A stretch of 64,000 nt of DNA from Lachnospiraceae bacterium (GCA_900751995.1 CAADTP010000015.1:62001-126000), one strand, 5' to 3'; positions 41,972 to 50,606 are shown, counted from the stretch's first letter. The notes: generated by a model from the letters alone, not told the origin. A program made the numbers and translations.

Positions 41972-43072
41972 ATGAAGGCAGGACAGAAACAGACCGGAAA
42001 GACAGATACCGTTCTCTGGGTACTGGTTCTGATTCTGGTGGTATTGGGACTCGGGGCACTTTTTTCGGCAAGTGAATATAATGGCAGAGTACGTTTCCAC
42101 GACTCTGCCTATTATTTTAAGAAGCAGCTCTTTGCCACGGCACTGGGGCTGCTTGTTATGTATCTGGCATCACGGGTAGATTACCGGCTGTCTGTAAAGC
42201 TGGCGCCGGCTGCCTATATTTTTTCGCTTTTTCTATCTGCTGCAGTCCTGCTTTTCGGACAGGAGATCAATGGATCGAAGAGGTGGCTGAACCTGGGGCC
42301 GCTTTCCTTTCAGCCGTCGGAGTTTTCCAAGGTGGCAGTGATATTGTTTCTGGTGTGGCAGATCAGCAATACAAAAAGCAAAACAACCGGATTCTGGTTT
42401 ATCTGCAGGACTATGATGACGTTGCTTCCGGTAGCAGGTCTGGTGGGCTCCAATAACTTAAGCACAGCGGTGATCATTCTGGGGATCGGTGTGCTGCTGA
42501 TCTTTGTGGCCAATCCCAGGTATCTGCAGTTTCTCGCACTTGGAGGTGCGGGGATAGGATTTATTGCGGTTTTTCTTGCCGCGGAGAGTTATCGTCTGGA
42601 ACGCCTGGCAATCTGGCGGGATCCGGAAAAATATGAAAAAGGATTTCAGACCATACAGGGCCTGTATGCGATCGGAAGCGGAGGGATCTTCGGCAAGGGG
42701 TTCGGGAACAGTCTGCAGAAGCTGGGATTTGTCCCGGAAGCCCAGAATGATATGATATTTTCTATTGTGTGTGAGGAAACGGGGATACTGGGAGCCTTTC
42801 TGACACTTTTTCTGTTTGGTATTCTGATCTGGAGGCTTTGTATTCTGGCATTAAACTGCCGGGATCTGCAGGGAACGCTGCTGTGCGCCGGGATCATGGC
42901 ACATATGGCGATCCAGGTAGTCCTGAATGTTGCAGTAGTAACGAATACGATTCCCAACACCGGGATCACTCTGCCCTTTGTAAGCTATGGCGGAACTTCT
43001 GTTGTTTTTCTTCTGGGGGAAATGGGGCTGGCCTTAAGTGTCAGCAGTCACAGACATGGAAGGATCACATAG
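41972..43072 (+). CDS. ftsW: SEDS peptidoglycan glycosyltransferase FtsW
   Basis: FtsW (or SpoVE) polymerises lipid II into glycan at the septum together with its class B PBP partner. The 366-residue protein has about ten helices and the SEDS marks: RWLNLGPLSFQPSEFSKVAV near 110, the conserved WRDPEKYEKGFQTIQGLYAIGSGG near 210-233 broken around the loop, PEAQNDMIFSIVCEETGILG near 251, and TGITLPFVSYGGTSVV near 330. GGAGG lies six bases ahead of ATG 41972. It sits after murD, where many Firmicutes have ftsW or spoVE followed by murG; here murA follows. Confidence 0.96.
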   Translation: MKAGQKQTGKTDTVLWVLVLILVVLGLGALFSASEYNGRVRFHDSAYYFKKQLFATALGLLVMYLASRVDYRLSVKLAPAAYIFSLFLSAAVLLFGQEINGSKRWLNLGPLSFQPSEFSKVAVILFLVWQISNTKSKTTGFWFICRTMMTLLPVAGLVGSNNLSTAVIILGIGVLLIFVANPRYLQFLALGGAGIGFIAVFLAAESYRLERLAIWRDPEKYEKGFQTIQGLYAIGSGGIFGKGFGNSLQKLGFVPEAQNDMIFSIVCEETGILGAFLTLFLFGILIWRLCILALNCRDLQGTLLCAGIMAHMAIQVVLNVAVVTNTIPNTGITLPFVSYGGTSVVFLLGEMGLALSVSSHRHGRIT

Positions 43073-43108
43073 AATAACAAGTAAGAGGCCCTTTTAGGAG
43101 TGGAATAC

Positions 43109-44380
43109 TTGAATGAGATCGATGAGATCATCGTGACCGGAGGCAGGCCGCTACATGGAAGCGTCCGGATCCAGGGGTCAAAAAATGCGGCACTTCCGGT
43201 TATGGCAGCAGCACTCTTAAGCACCGGGACCAGTGTACTGCGGGGATGCCCGAGAATCAGTGATGTATATTTGATGGAAAAGATCCTGAAATATCTGGGG
43301 GCAGAAACCTGGTGGGAAGGTCAAGATCTTTATCTGGACTGCAGTCATGCGGACGGCACCATGATACCGGAGTGTTATTCCGGAAAAATGCGTTCTTCCG
43401 TGATCTTAATGGGAGCAATGCTGGGGCGGAGCAAAAAGGCACAGACAGGATATCCCGGAGGCTGTGTGATCGGGAAGCGGCCGGTGGATCTTCATATCCA
43501 GGTTTTGCGCCGCCTTGGGGCAGCTGTGGTGGAAAACGGCGGGATGATCCGGGCATCCTGTGGAAAACTCCGAGGCGCAGAGATGTTTTTTCAAAAAAGA
43601 AGTGTAGGCGCTACAGAACAGGGCATTCTGGCAGCGGTCCTTGCAGAGGGGAAAACAGTCCTTAACGGCTGCGCCTGTGAACCGGAAATTTATTGGCTTT
43701 GCCATTATCTTACCGGAATGGGGGCAAAGATCCGGATTCGTGAAAATGGCTGTATCTGTATTGAAGGGGTGGAGAAGCTTGAAGCTGGCGATGACTGCAT
43801 TCCACCAGACCGTATTGTCGCCGGAACCTATCTCATGGCAGCGGCGGCAACCAGAGGAGAGATCATCCTGGAAAATCCGCCTCTGGAGGAAATGGATGGA
43901 ATCCTGGACGTATATCGGAAAATGGGTGGACAATGCCGCAGGGTAGGTGGTAAACTAATAGTCAACGGAAAAAATACAGGTTTTCCCCTGGAGCTTCTGG
44001 AAACAGAAGTTTATCCGGGATTTCCTACAGACCTGCAGTCTCCTGCGATGGCGGTACTGGCCACGATCCCGGGAGTGAGCAGGATCCGCGAGAAGATTTT
44101 TGAAGACAGATATAAAACAGCTTCATGGCTCTGTAAAATGGGAGCACAGATCCAGATCCGGGATGGAGTTGCTGTGATATACGGAGGGCAGCCCCTGACC
44201 GGTTGTACTGTGGAAGCAGAGGAACTTCGCGGTGGTGCGGCACTTGTGATCGCAGCACTTGCCGCGCAGGGGATTACCAGGATCCGGGGCTGTTGTTTCA
44301 TAGAAAGAGGCTATGAACATATCTGTGAGGATCTGACCGCACTGGGCGGTCTGCTGATAAAGGACAGAGGAACTTTATGA
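43109..44380 (+). CDS. murA: UDP-N-acetylglucosamine 1-carboxyvinyltransferase
   Basis: MurA transfers enolpyruvate to UDP-GlcNAc, the committed step of wall precursor synthesis and the target of fosfomycin. The 423-residue protein has the two-lobed EPSP-synthase fold. QGSKNAALPVMAAALL lies near the start. The catalytic cysteine is present (YPGGCVIGKRPVDLH, Cys 119), so fosfomycin sensitivity is expected in principle. RGGAALVIAALAAQG lies near 375. TTG 43109 is favoured because AGGAG sits eight bases ahead; a GTG at 43100 overlaps that site. The sequence is more divergent than a typical housekeeping MurA, so a second copy elsewhere is possible. Confidence 0.93.
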   Translation: MNEIDEIIVTGGRPLHGSVRIQGSKNAALPVMAAALLSTGTSVLRGCPRISDVYLMEKILKYLGAETWWEGQDLYLDCSHADGTMIPECYSGKMRSSVILMGAMLGRSKKAQTGYPGGCVIGKRPVDLHIQVLRRLGAAVVENGGMIRASCGKLRGAEMFFQKRSVGATEQGILAAVLAEGKTVLNGCACEPEIYWLCHYLTGMGAKIRIRENGCICIEGVEKLEAGDDCIPPDRIVAGTYLMAAAATRGEIILENPPLEEMDGILDVYRKMGGQCRRVGGKLIVNGKNTGFPLELLETEVYPGFPTDLQSPAMAVLATIPGVSRIREKIFEDRYKTASWLCKMGAQIQIRDGVAVIYGGQPLTGCTVEAEELRGGAALVIAALAAQGITRIRGCCFIERGYEHICEDLTALGGLLIKDRGTL

Positions 44381-45660
44381 AAACATCAAAAAAAAAGCCA
44401 CTGAAAGCAGTTGGCGGACTTCTTGTCCTGCTGCTGGCAGGAATTATTTTCTTTTTTACGTATTATCAGGTAGATGAAGTGCAGGTGATGGGCAGCAGCC
44501 ATTATTCTGAAAAACAGATCAGGAAGATGGTGCTTAGGGGGCCGCTGGCATCCAATTCTGTTCTTGCACCGCTTCTTTATACTAAGCAGAACACAAAGGA
44601 TGTTCCCTTTATAGAAGGCTATACCGTAACAAGGCTGAACCGGCACACCATCTGTGTCAGTGTGAAGGAGAAGGATATCGTTGGCTGTATCCCTTATCTG
44701 GACAGTTATATTTATTTTGACAGAAACGGTATTTTTGTGGAAGGATCCACGGAACGTAACGAAAAAATCCCGTTTTTTGACGGGATCAAAGTCAAAAAAG
44801 TGATCCAGAACGAGAAACTCCCCATCAAGGATGAAACGGTGATGAACACGGCAGTTGCTCTTTCTACTATTTTTGCAAAAAATGATAAGGTTCCGGATCA
44901 CATTGAATTTGAAGACGACGGACAGATCAGTCTTGTTTACGGGGATATCACAGTTAAACTTGGAAAGGATGAATATCTGGAAGACAAAATGACCAGAGTT
45001 CTGGCTATCCTTCCGATGATTTCCGAAAAAAAAGGAATTCTCCATGCAGAAAATGTAAATGATAATTCCAAGAACATTACCCTGGAGCAGGAACAGGATG
45101 AGAGCCAGACTTCCGCAGAAAACTGGACCGGAGGCTATGATGAGGAAGGAAATTACACCGGAGAAGGCGAATACGACGAAAATGGCAACTATGTAGGACC
45201 GAAACCGCAGACGGATCTGGAGTATGCGCAGGAAAACTGGGTAGGTGGCTATGATGAAGAGGGAGATTACACAGGCAGTGGTGAGTACGATGCCAACATG
45301 ACCTATGTAGGCGAAGCCCCCACAGAAGAAACCATGGCAGAAAAAGGAAACTGGAAGGGCGGTTACCGGGAAGACGGAGGCTATGACGGAGTCAGTGAAT
45401 ATGACCGTGATGGCAATTACGTAGGCACTCTGGAGGATTATCAGGCTTCGGCAGAAAGCTCCGGAGACGGAACAGACTCCGAAGATCCAGATGCTCAGAG
45501 TACGGATACCGGAGATACAGAAAATGAAGAAGACTCTTCAGACAGCAGTACGGACAGCACCGAGGAAGAGGCTGATTACAGCAGTGATCAGGAAGAAGGA
45601 GCTGAGGATTATGATGAAAATTCGTACAGCGATTACAGTGATGAGTCCGATTATGAGTAA
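44377..45660 (+). CDS. ftsQ: DivIB/FtsQ division protein with repeat tail
   Basis: A 427-residue bitopic protein. One helix (about 11-29) leads to a POTRA-type domain (VDEVQVMGSSHYSEKQIRKM, about 32-100) and the beta domain to about residue 225; these parts match DivIB/FtsQ, a scaffold of the FtsL-DivIC complex. The remaining 200 residues are an unusual extracellular tail: three 38-residue repeats (residues 248-361) with the core NWxGGYDEEGxYTGxGEYDxxGxYVG, followed by a Ser/Asp/Glu-rich stretch. The ATG overlaps the murA stop by four bases. It is the last dcw gene before ftsZ, which has its own promoter. Confidence 0.9.
   Translation: MKTSKKKPLKAVGGLLVLLLAGIIFFFTYYQVDEVQVMGSSHYSEKQIRKMVLRGPLASNSVLAPLLYTKQNTKDVPFIEGYTVTRLNRHTICVSVKEKDIVGCIPYLDSYIYFDRNGIFVEGSTERNEKIPFFDGIKVKKVIQNEKLPIKDETVMNTAVALSTIFAKNDKVPDHIEFEDDGQISLVYGDITVKLGKDEYLEDKMTRVLAILPMISEKKGILHAENVNDNSKNITLEQEQDESQTSAENWTGGYDEEGNYTGEGEYDENGNYVGPKPQTDLEYAQENWVGGYDEEGDYTGSGEYDANMTYVGEAPTEETMAEKGNWKGGYREDGGYDGVSEYDRDGNYVGTLEDYQASAESSGDGTDSEDPDAQSTDTGDTENEEDSSDSSTDSTEEEADYSSDQEEGAEDYDENSYSDYSDESDYE
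45118..45459 (+). repeat. Three 114-bp units in ftsQ
   Basis: Units 45118-45231, 45232-45345 and 45346-45459 each encode 38 residues in register. Unit 1 and 2 cores are closest (GGYDEEGNYTGEGEYD vs GGYDEEGDYTGSGEYD), and unit 3 has drifted (GGYREDGGYDGVSEYD). The connecting segments differ more than the cores. Confidence 0.9.
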
Positions 45661-45792
45661 AGATAAAAAAGCTTTCTTAATATATAGTACCAGTATTTGG
45701 ACATTTTGCCAGAGATTGTTTTGTAAATGTTTCGGTTAATAGAAACAGTGCCGAAATTTAGTGAAAAAAGTATAAAAAAACAAAATTAATGG

Positions 45793-45821
45793 TTGATTAA
45801 TTACCGAAAAAAATATATGAT
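45793..45821 (+). promoter_or_regulatory. ftsZ promoter
   Basis: TTGATT (45793-45798), 17 bases, TATGAT (45816-45821), about 80 bases before the ftsZ start. The 239-base gap after ftsQ also has a weak TTTCGG/CCGAAA hairpin (45730-45756), which is not a convincing terminator. Confidence 0.5.
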
Positions 45822-45899
45822 ATAACTATGTGTATATGTAGCTTGGAATAGATTATTACACTGAATCGGATATCAGGTAGAAATAAAGGAGGAAGTACA

Positions 45900-47063
45900 T
45901 TGTTAGAGATAATGACGAATGAGGCTGAGTCTTCTGCGAAAATTATTGTAATTGGAGTAGGCGGCGCAGGTAATAATGCGGTAAACAGAATGGTGGAAGA
46001 GGCCATTGGCGGAGTTGAGTTTGTAGGTGTTAATACCGATAAACAGGCTCTGACACTGTGTAAAGCTCCGACTGTACTTCAGATTGGTGAGAAAATTACG
46101 AAAGGTCTCGGCGCCGGTGCACAGCCGGAGGTTGGACAGAAGGCAGCTGAGGAGAGCATTGAGGAAGTTAAGAAGATCATCGAGGGAGCGGACATGGTTT
46201 TCGTTACCTGTGGTATGGGAGGCGGAACCGGAACCGGAGCTGCTCCTGTGATCGCCGGTGCGGCAAAAGAGATGGGTATCCTGACTGTCGGTGTTGTTAC
46301 CAAGCCTTTCCGTTTTGAAGCAAAGACCCGTATGAACAATGCACTTGCGGGAATCGAAAATCTGAAGAAAGCAGTTGACACTTTGATTGTCATCCCAAAT
46401 GACAAATTACTTGAAATCGTTGACAGAAGAACAACCATGCCGGAAGCACTGCGTAAGGCTGATGAGGTTCTTCAGCAGGCAGTACAGGGTATTACAGACC
46501 TGATCAATCTGCCGGCTCTGATCAACCTTGACTTTGCAGATGTGCAGACAGTCATGACAGACAAGGGAATCGCTCATATCGGTATCGGTGAGGCAAGAGG
46601 TGATGACAAGGCTATGGAGGCTGTACAGCAGGCGGTATCTTCTCCGCTTCTTGAGACAACCATCAAGGGCGCTACTCATGTGATCATCAACATTTCCGGA
46701 GATATTTCTCTTATGGATGCCAACGATGCTGCAAGCTATGTACAGGAGCTTACAGGTGAGGATGCAAACATCATCTTTGGTGCTATGTATGATGATTCTG
46801 TTGCAGATTATGCGAGAATTACAGTTATTGCTACAGGTCTTACAGACAATAACCTTCAGAACACACCATTTGGAAACAGAGCTTCCAATTCTGTATTCGG
46901 AAACACCAAAAAAACAAGCCAGTCACAGCCAGGCGGTATGAACCTTAACATGCCAAGCTTCAGCCTGCCGACTATGAATTCCACACAGTTTGGAACAAAG
47001 GCTCCTACAAGCACTGTTCAGAAAAAGGACATCCAGATCCCGGATTTTCTTAAGAACAGATAA
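45900..47063 (+). CDS. ftsZ: Cell division protein FtsZ
   Basis: FtsZ is the tubulin-like GTPase that forms the Z ring. The 387-residue protein has [14 protein letters not shown] near 18, the tubulin signature [13 protein letters not shown] near 108, KPFRFE near 139, NLDFADV T7 loop near 209, and a variable linker from about 320. The end [10 protein letters not shown] is the conserved C-terminal peptide that binds FtsA/SepF-type partners. TTG 45900, seven bases after AGGAGG, is preferred; ATG 45912 is an alternative. A strong terminator ends the division region. Confidence 0.98.
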   Translation: MLEIMTNEAESSAKIIVIGVGGAGNNAVNRMVEEAIGGVEFVGVNTDKQALTLCKAPTVLQIGEKITKGLGAGAQPEVGQKAAEESIEEVKKIIEGADMVFVTCGMGGGTGTGAAPVIAGAAKEMGILTVGVVTKPFRFEAKTRMNNALAGIENLKKAVDTLIVIPNDKLLEIVDRRTTMPEALRKADEVLQQAVQGITDLINLPALINLDFADVQTVMTDKGIAHIGIGEARGDDKAMEAVQQAVSSPLLETTIKGATHVIINISGDISLMDANDAASYVQELTGEDANIIFGAMYDDSVADYARITVIATGLTDNNLQNTPFGNRASNSVFGNTKKTSQSQPGGMNLNMPSFSLPTMNSTQFGTKAPTSTVQKKDIQIPDFLKNR

Positions 47064-47079
47064 TAAATGAACAGGATAA

Positions 47080-47121
47080 GATCCGGCAGAGACTCCATCT
47101 GGAACGCTGCCGGATCTTTTT
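47080..47121 (+). terminator. ftsZ terminator
   Basis: GATCCGGCAG (47080-47089) pairs with CTGCCGGATC (47107-47116), followed by five T bases. Confidence 0.9.
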
Positions 47122-47186
47122 GACTTTCTGATCAAAAGAAACAGGAATGTCTGCTCTGTATGGAAACAGGATTTCTGTTCAGGATA

Positions 47187-47510
47187 TCAGCATTCGCAGC
47201 TGAAAGTATCACATTTTGTATCACAGCAGCGATGCGCATTGGCACCGGATACATTGATGGAAGCTGCGGTGCATTTGCAGTGCTCATTGTAGGTGCAGTT
47301 GTGTGCTTTGCAGTCGATGTTAATGGTCTCACACCCACAGCAGGGATCTGCGGAATTTTTTACAGCACACTCTTCCTGGTCACGGAAGCTTTCACAGGCG
47401 GTGTCGTCCGCATAACGAGCATCTGCACCTTCGACACTGATGGATCCCCTGGAGCAGAGAGAATTTTTGTTATAGCAGCAGTTGTGTGCGGAGCATTTAA
47501 GACTTGTCAT
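47187..47510 (-). CDS. Protein with two DUF1540 cysteine-rich domains
   Basis: A 107-residue cysteine-rich protein. Two copies of the DUF1540 pattern are visible: CSAHNCCYNKNSLCSRGSIS...CESF (about 5-42) and CKAHNCTYNEHCKCTAASIN...CDTF (about 67-103). In each, four or more cysteines and the SINV-x-GA turn recur. The cysteines probably bind a metal, perhaps zinc. The family is common in Clostridia and of unknown function. The ATG at 47510 has AGGAGG 5' of it. It is transcribed opposite to its neighbours and appears alone. Confidence 0.85.
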   Translation of the reverse strand: MTSLKCSAHNCCYNKNSLCSRGSISVEGADARYADDTACESFRDQEECAVKNSADPCCGCETINIDCKAHNCTYNEHCKCTAASINVSGANAHRCCDTKCDTFSCEC

Positions 47511-47686
47511 AAAAGTGTCCTCCTGATAATTATGATTTTACCGGAAACCGTCAGCCTGCCGGAATGCGCATCCTTTCTGATCGTCAGCACTGCGGTAAGG
47601 CTTGACAGATTCCGATGTTGCATAGTATGTCCGGAAGAAGAAAAATTTATACTCAAAAAATAAATACATAATAATATAAAAAACAG
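47511..47686. other. Gap upstream of the DUF1540 gene
   Basis: No convincing ORF or RNA gene is visible here. It carries the DUF1540 ribosome site on the minus strand near 47520 and an AT-rich stretch (47655-47685) before the infC promoter. Together with the infC leader it makes a 428-base gene-free gap. Confidence 0.5.
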
Positions 47687-47715
47687 TTGACAAATAGCAG
47701 ACACCATGGTATCCT
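47687..47715 (+). promoter_or_regulatory. infC operon promoter
   Basis: TTGACA (47687-47692), 17 bases, TATCCT (47710-47715). The -35 is a perfect consensus match. It lies ahead of the structured leader. Confidence 0.75.
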
Positions 47716-47721
47716 CTTAAA

Positions 47722-47938
47722 GTACGTAGCGAAAAGAAAGCAGAGTTCACTCTCACCTCAGCGCTGAAGATAAGCGACTCAGGTCAATATTGCACAGTAC
47801 TGCGGACGGGCCAACCATCAGTGCGCAGGTGTAATTATTTGAAGTGTGGACATCTGTCTGCGCTTTTTTTGTGCGGCTTAAGCTACATTAATGAGAAAGA
47901 AAAAAATAATTCTATCATGTTCATGGAGGTGTACAACA
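47722..47938 (+). ncRNA. infC-rpmI-rplT leader, probable L20-type autoregulatory leader
   Basis: A leader of about 215 bases. An ACCT...AGGT helix (about 47755-47784) encloses CGCT-gaagata-AGCG. It ends in a terminator: GCGCAG (47823-47828) pairs with CTGCGC (47858-47863), followed by seven T bases. Firmicutes infC operons are known to be controlled by L20 binding such a leader and causing early termination. Assigning this one to that class is by position and architecture; I could not run a covariance model. Confidence 0.6.
47823..47870 (+). terminator. Conditional terminator in the infC leader
   Basis: The GCGCAG/CTGCGC stem (47823-47828 with 47858-47863) has partial inner pairing and is followed by TTTTTTT (47864-47870), 68 bases before the start of infC. 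Confidence 0.75.
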
Positions 47939-48445
47939 ATTAGCGGTTTAATGATTAACGAACAGATCAGAGACAGAGAGGTACGCTTGATTGGTCCGGA
48001 CGGAGCTCAGCTTGGAATCGTGTCCGCCAGAGAAGCGATGGCGAAAGCGCAGGAGGCAGGACTTGACCTTGTAAAGATTGCCCCACAGGCGAAACCGCCG
48101 GTATGCAAGATCATCGATTACGGTAAATACCGTTACGAGCTTGCAAGAAAAGAAAAAGAGGCCAGAAAAAAGCAGAAAACCATCGATGTCAAAGAAGTGC
48201 GTCTTTCCCCGAACATTGATACGAATGATTTGAAGACGAAGGTAAATGCAGCAAGAAAGTTCCTTAGCAAGGGCGACAGAGTTAAGGTTACACTTCGTTT
48301 CCGCGGAAGAGAGATGGCACATATGTCCAGCAGTAGGCATGTGCTTGATGACTTCGCAGATCTTCTGTCCGATATAGCGACTGTAGAGAAGGCTCCGAAG
48401 GTAGAAGGCAGAAGCATGACTATGTTTCTGACTGAGAAACGGTAG
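47939..48445 (+). CDS. infC: Translation initiation factor IF-3, apparent AUU start
   Basis: IF-3 binds the 30S subunit and proofreads start codon choice. The 168-residue product has the N-terminal domain (INEQIRDREVRLIGPDG) and the RNA-binding C-terminal domain (DVKEVRLSPNIDTNDL, then KVTLRFRGREMAH). The best start is ATT at 47939: GGAGGT ends 8 bases before it and the reading ISGLMINEQIR follows. This is the well-known rare AUU start that lets IF-3 reduce its own translation. ATG 47951 is a fallback with poor spacing. The in-frame extension to 47891 runs through the leader and is not favoured. Confidence 0.93.
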   Translation: MSGLMINEQIRDREVRLIGPDGAQLGIVSAREAMAKAQEAGLDLVKIAPQAKPPVCKIIDYGKYRYELARKEKEARKKQKTIDVKEVRLSPNIDTNDLKTKVNAARKFLSKGDRVKVTLRFRGREMAHMSSSRHVLDDFADLLSDIATVEKAPKVEGRSMTMFLTEKR

Positions 48446-48528
48446 ATATCTCAGTCTTCACGGCAACAGCCGGGCAGAACGGGATGCTATATAAAATTTA
48501 GAAGTACCAAATCAAGGAGGAATTCATA

Positions 48529-48726
48529 ATGCCAAAAATTAAAACTTGCAGAGCAGCAGCAAAGCGCTTTAAAAAAACAGGTACAGGAAAATTAGTAAGA
48601 AATAAAGCCTACAAGAGCCATATCCTTACAAAGAAATCTCAGAAGAGAAAGAGAAATCTGAGAAAATCTACTGTTGTTGATTCTACTAATGTAAAGAGCA
48701 TGAAGAAAGTATTACCATATTTATAA
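48529..48726 (+). CDS. rpmI: 50S ribosomal protein L35
   Basis: A 65-residue, very basic ribosomal protein. [21 protein letters not shown] at the start (given here in part) and [18 protein letters not shown] in the middle are standard for L35. It sits between infC and rplT in the conserved three-gene operon and is probably controlled by the upstream leader. AAGGAGGAAT precedes the ATG. Confidence 0.98.
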   Translation: MPKIKTCRAAAKRFKKTGTGKLVRNKAYKSHILTKKSQKRKRNLRKSTVVDSTNVKSMKKVLPYL

Positions 48727-48759
48727 GATAGAGAAGACGAACAGGAGGAGAATTAAGAA

Positions 48760-49116
48760 ATGGCAAGAATTAAAGGCGGATTAAACGCAAAGAAAAGACA
48801 TAACCGTACATTAAAACTGGCAAAAGGCTACAGAGGAGCCCGTTCCAAACAGTATAGAGTAGCAAAACAGTCTGTAATGAGAGCTCTTACAAGCTCCTAT
48901 GCAGGAAGAAAACAGAAGAAACGTCAGTTCAGACAGCTCTGGATCGCTCGTATCAACGCAGCAGCAAGAATGAACGGACTTTCTTACAGCAAAATGATGC
49001 ACGGCCTTAAGGTTGCAAACATCGACATCAACAGAAAGATGCTTGCAGAGATGGCTGTTAACGATGCAGCAGGCTTCACAGCTCTTGCTGAGATCGCTAA
49101 GAAAGCAATCGCATAA
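48760..49116 (+). CDS. rplT: 50S ribosomal protein L20
   Basis: L20 is needed early in 50S assembly and, in Firmicutes, represses its own operon by binding the infC leader. The 118-residue protein begins [15 protein letters not shown] and has [14 protein letters not shown] and the globular part with [14 protein letters not shown]. Length and sequence are typical. CAGGAGGAG lies upstream. A clear terminator follows, so the operon is infC-rpmI-rplT only. Confidence 0.98.
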   Translation: MARIKGGLNAKKRHNRTLKLAKGYRGARSKQYRVAKQSVMRALTSSYAGRKQKKRQFRQLWIARINAAARMNGLSYSKMMHGLKVANIDINRKMLAEMAVNDAAGFTALAEIAKKAIA

Positions 49117-49140
49117 GTAAAGTATTAAGAGACGAAGGAG

Positions 49141-49168
49141 TCCAGGGAATTTTTCCCTGGATTTTTTT
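49141..49168 (+). terminator. rplT terminator
   Basis: TCCAGGGAA (49141-49149) pairs perfectly with TTCCCTGGA (49153-49161), followed by seven T bases. Confidence 0.93.
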
Positions 49169-49273
49169 GTAAAAAAATTCAGACAATTTGCCGAAAAACG
49201 ACACAAGCTGTACAGCGGACAAGTGTCCGCGTTGTGCAATCAGACGAAAAACAACAGATAACTAAATTTGCCC

Positions 49274-49302
49274 TTGAAATAAAAAATATGCGATGCTATA
49301 AT
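49274..49302 (+). promoter_or_regulatory. liv operon promoter
   Basis: TTGAAA (49274-49279), 17 bases, TATAAT (49297-49302), about 45 bases before livJ. A nearly ideal housekeeping promoter. Confidence 0.75.
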
Positions 49303-49352
49303 TTTACCATTAAACATTAGTAACGCGACAAAGCGCAGGAGGAGAGATTATT

Positions 49353-50510
49353 ATGAAGAATTGGAAGAAAGTAATCGGCGTTGCATCAGCAGCAGCGATG
49401 ACAGCAGCTATGATGATGCCTACGTCAGTTTTTGCAGCAGATGAGACATTTAAGATCGGTGTGATCGGACCGATGACAGGTGATTACGCACAGTACGGTA
49501 CCAACGTATACAACGCAGCCAAGATCGCAGCTGATGAGATCAACGAGAACGGTGGATTCAACGGATATAAAGTAGAGATTCTTGACGCAGGTGATGACCA
49601 GGGAGATCCGGAGAAGGCTGTTAACGCATACAATGACCTGATCGATAAAGGAATGCAGATGCTCTGTGGAACTGTAACATCCGGTTCCTGTATCGCAGTA
49701 GGAGCTGAGGCAGCTGAGGATACATTCCTCTTCACACCATCCGCAACAGCACTTGACTGTATCACAGCAGGAACAAACGAGTTCCGTATGTGCTTCACAG
49801 ACCCGGCACAGGGAACCAAATCTGCTCAGTACATTTCCGAGCACAAACTTGCAACGAAAGTAGCAGTACTTTATGATTCCGCTGCTGACTACAACTCCGG
49901 TGTACATGACGCATTCGTTGCAGCAGCTGCTGATGACGGACTTGAAGTAGTTGCAGATGAGGCTTACACAACAGACAGCAACACAGACTATTCTGTACAG
50001 CTTGCAAAGATCAAGAAGAGCGGCGCTGAGCTTCTTTTCCTTCCGAACTACTATTCCGACAATGCGCTGATCCTTCAGCAGGCATCTGAGGCAGGACTTG
50101 ACATTAAATTCTTTGGTGTAGATGGCATGGATGGTATCCTCAATGTAGAGAACTTCGATAAATCCCTTGCAGAGGGTGTTATGCTTCTGACACCATTCTC
50201 CGCAACAGCTACAGATGAGAAGAGCCAGAACTTCGTAAAAGCATACGGCGATGCTCACAACGGTGAGATCCCGAACCAGTTTGCGGCAGATACATATGAT
50301 GTACTTTACGCAATGCAGCTTGCAGCTGACGATGCAAAGATCACACCAGATATGGAAAATGCAGACATCAGTGCAGCAATGAGCGCATCCATGGCAAACA
50401 TCGAGCTTGACGGACTTACCGGAAAAGCAAAATGGACCGAGGATGGCGAGTGTGATAAAGAGCCGAAAGCATTCGAGATCAAAGACGGTGCTTATGTAGA
50501 GATGAAATAA
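49353..50510 (+). CDS. livJ: Branched-chain amino acid ABC transporter binding protein
   Basis: A 385-residue periplasmic-type binding protein of the LivJ family (PBP type 1), capturing Leu/Ile/Val or related amino acids. The signal peptide is clear, with a probable cut after VFA near residue 28; no lipobox cysteine is present. IGPMTGDYAQYG near 37, YNDLIDKGMQMLCG near 90 and TSGSCIAVGAEA near 110 mark the ligand lobe. CAGGAGGAG precedes the ATG. The gene heads livJHMGF but is separated from livH by a terminator-like hairpin, giving probable excess of binding protein over membrane subunits. Confidence 0.95.
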   Translation: MKNWKKVIGVASAAAMTAAMMMPTSVFAADETFKIGVIGPMTGDYAQYGTNVYNAAKIAADEINENGGFNGYKVEILDAGDDQGDPEKAVNAYNDLIDKGMQMLCGTVTSGSCIAVGAEAAEDTFLFTPSATALDCITAGTNEFRMCFTDPAQGTKSAQYISEHKLATKVAVLYDSAADYNSGVHDAFVAAAADDGLEVVADEAYTTDSNTDYSVQLAKIKKSGAELLFLPNYYSDNALILQQASEAGLDIKFFGVDGMDGILNVENFDKSLAEGVMLLTPFSATATDEKSQNFVKAYGDAHNGEIPNQFAADTYDVLYAMQLAADDAKITPDMENADISAAMSASMANIELDGLTGKAKWTEDGECDKEPKAFEIKDGAYVEMK

Positions 50511-50536
50511 GTAATTTCTGTTAACGTTAGGGGTCA

Positions 50537-50573
50537 GGGGACGGTCACCTTTAGTGGGAACCGTCCCCTTTTT
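50537..50573 (+). terminator. Hairpin with U-run between livJ and livH
   Basis: GGGGACGGT (50537-50545) pairs with ACCGTCCCC (50560-50568), followed by five T bases. It should partly terminate, leaving read-through for livHMGF. The GGGGACGGT core resembles repeated palindromes seen in many genomes. Confidence 0.75.
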
Positions 50574-50606
50574 CCCTTATCAATAAACAATTAAAAGAGG
50601 TGCGTT

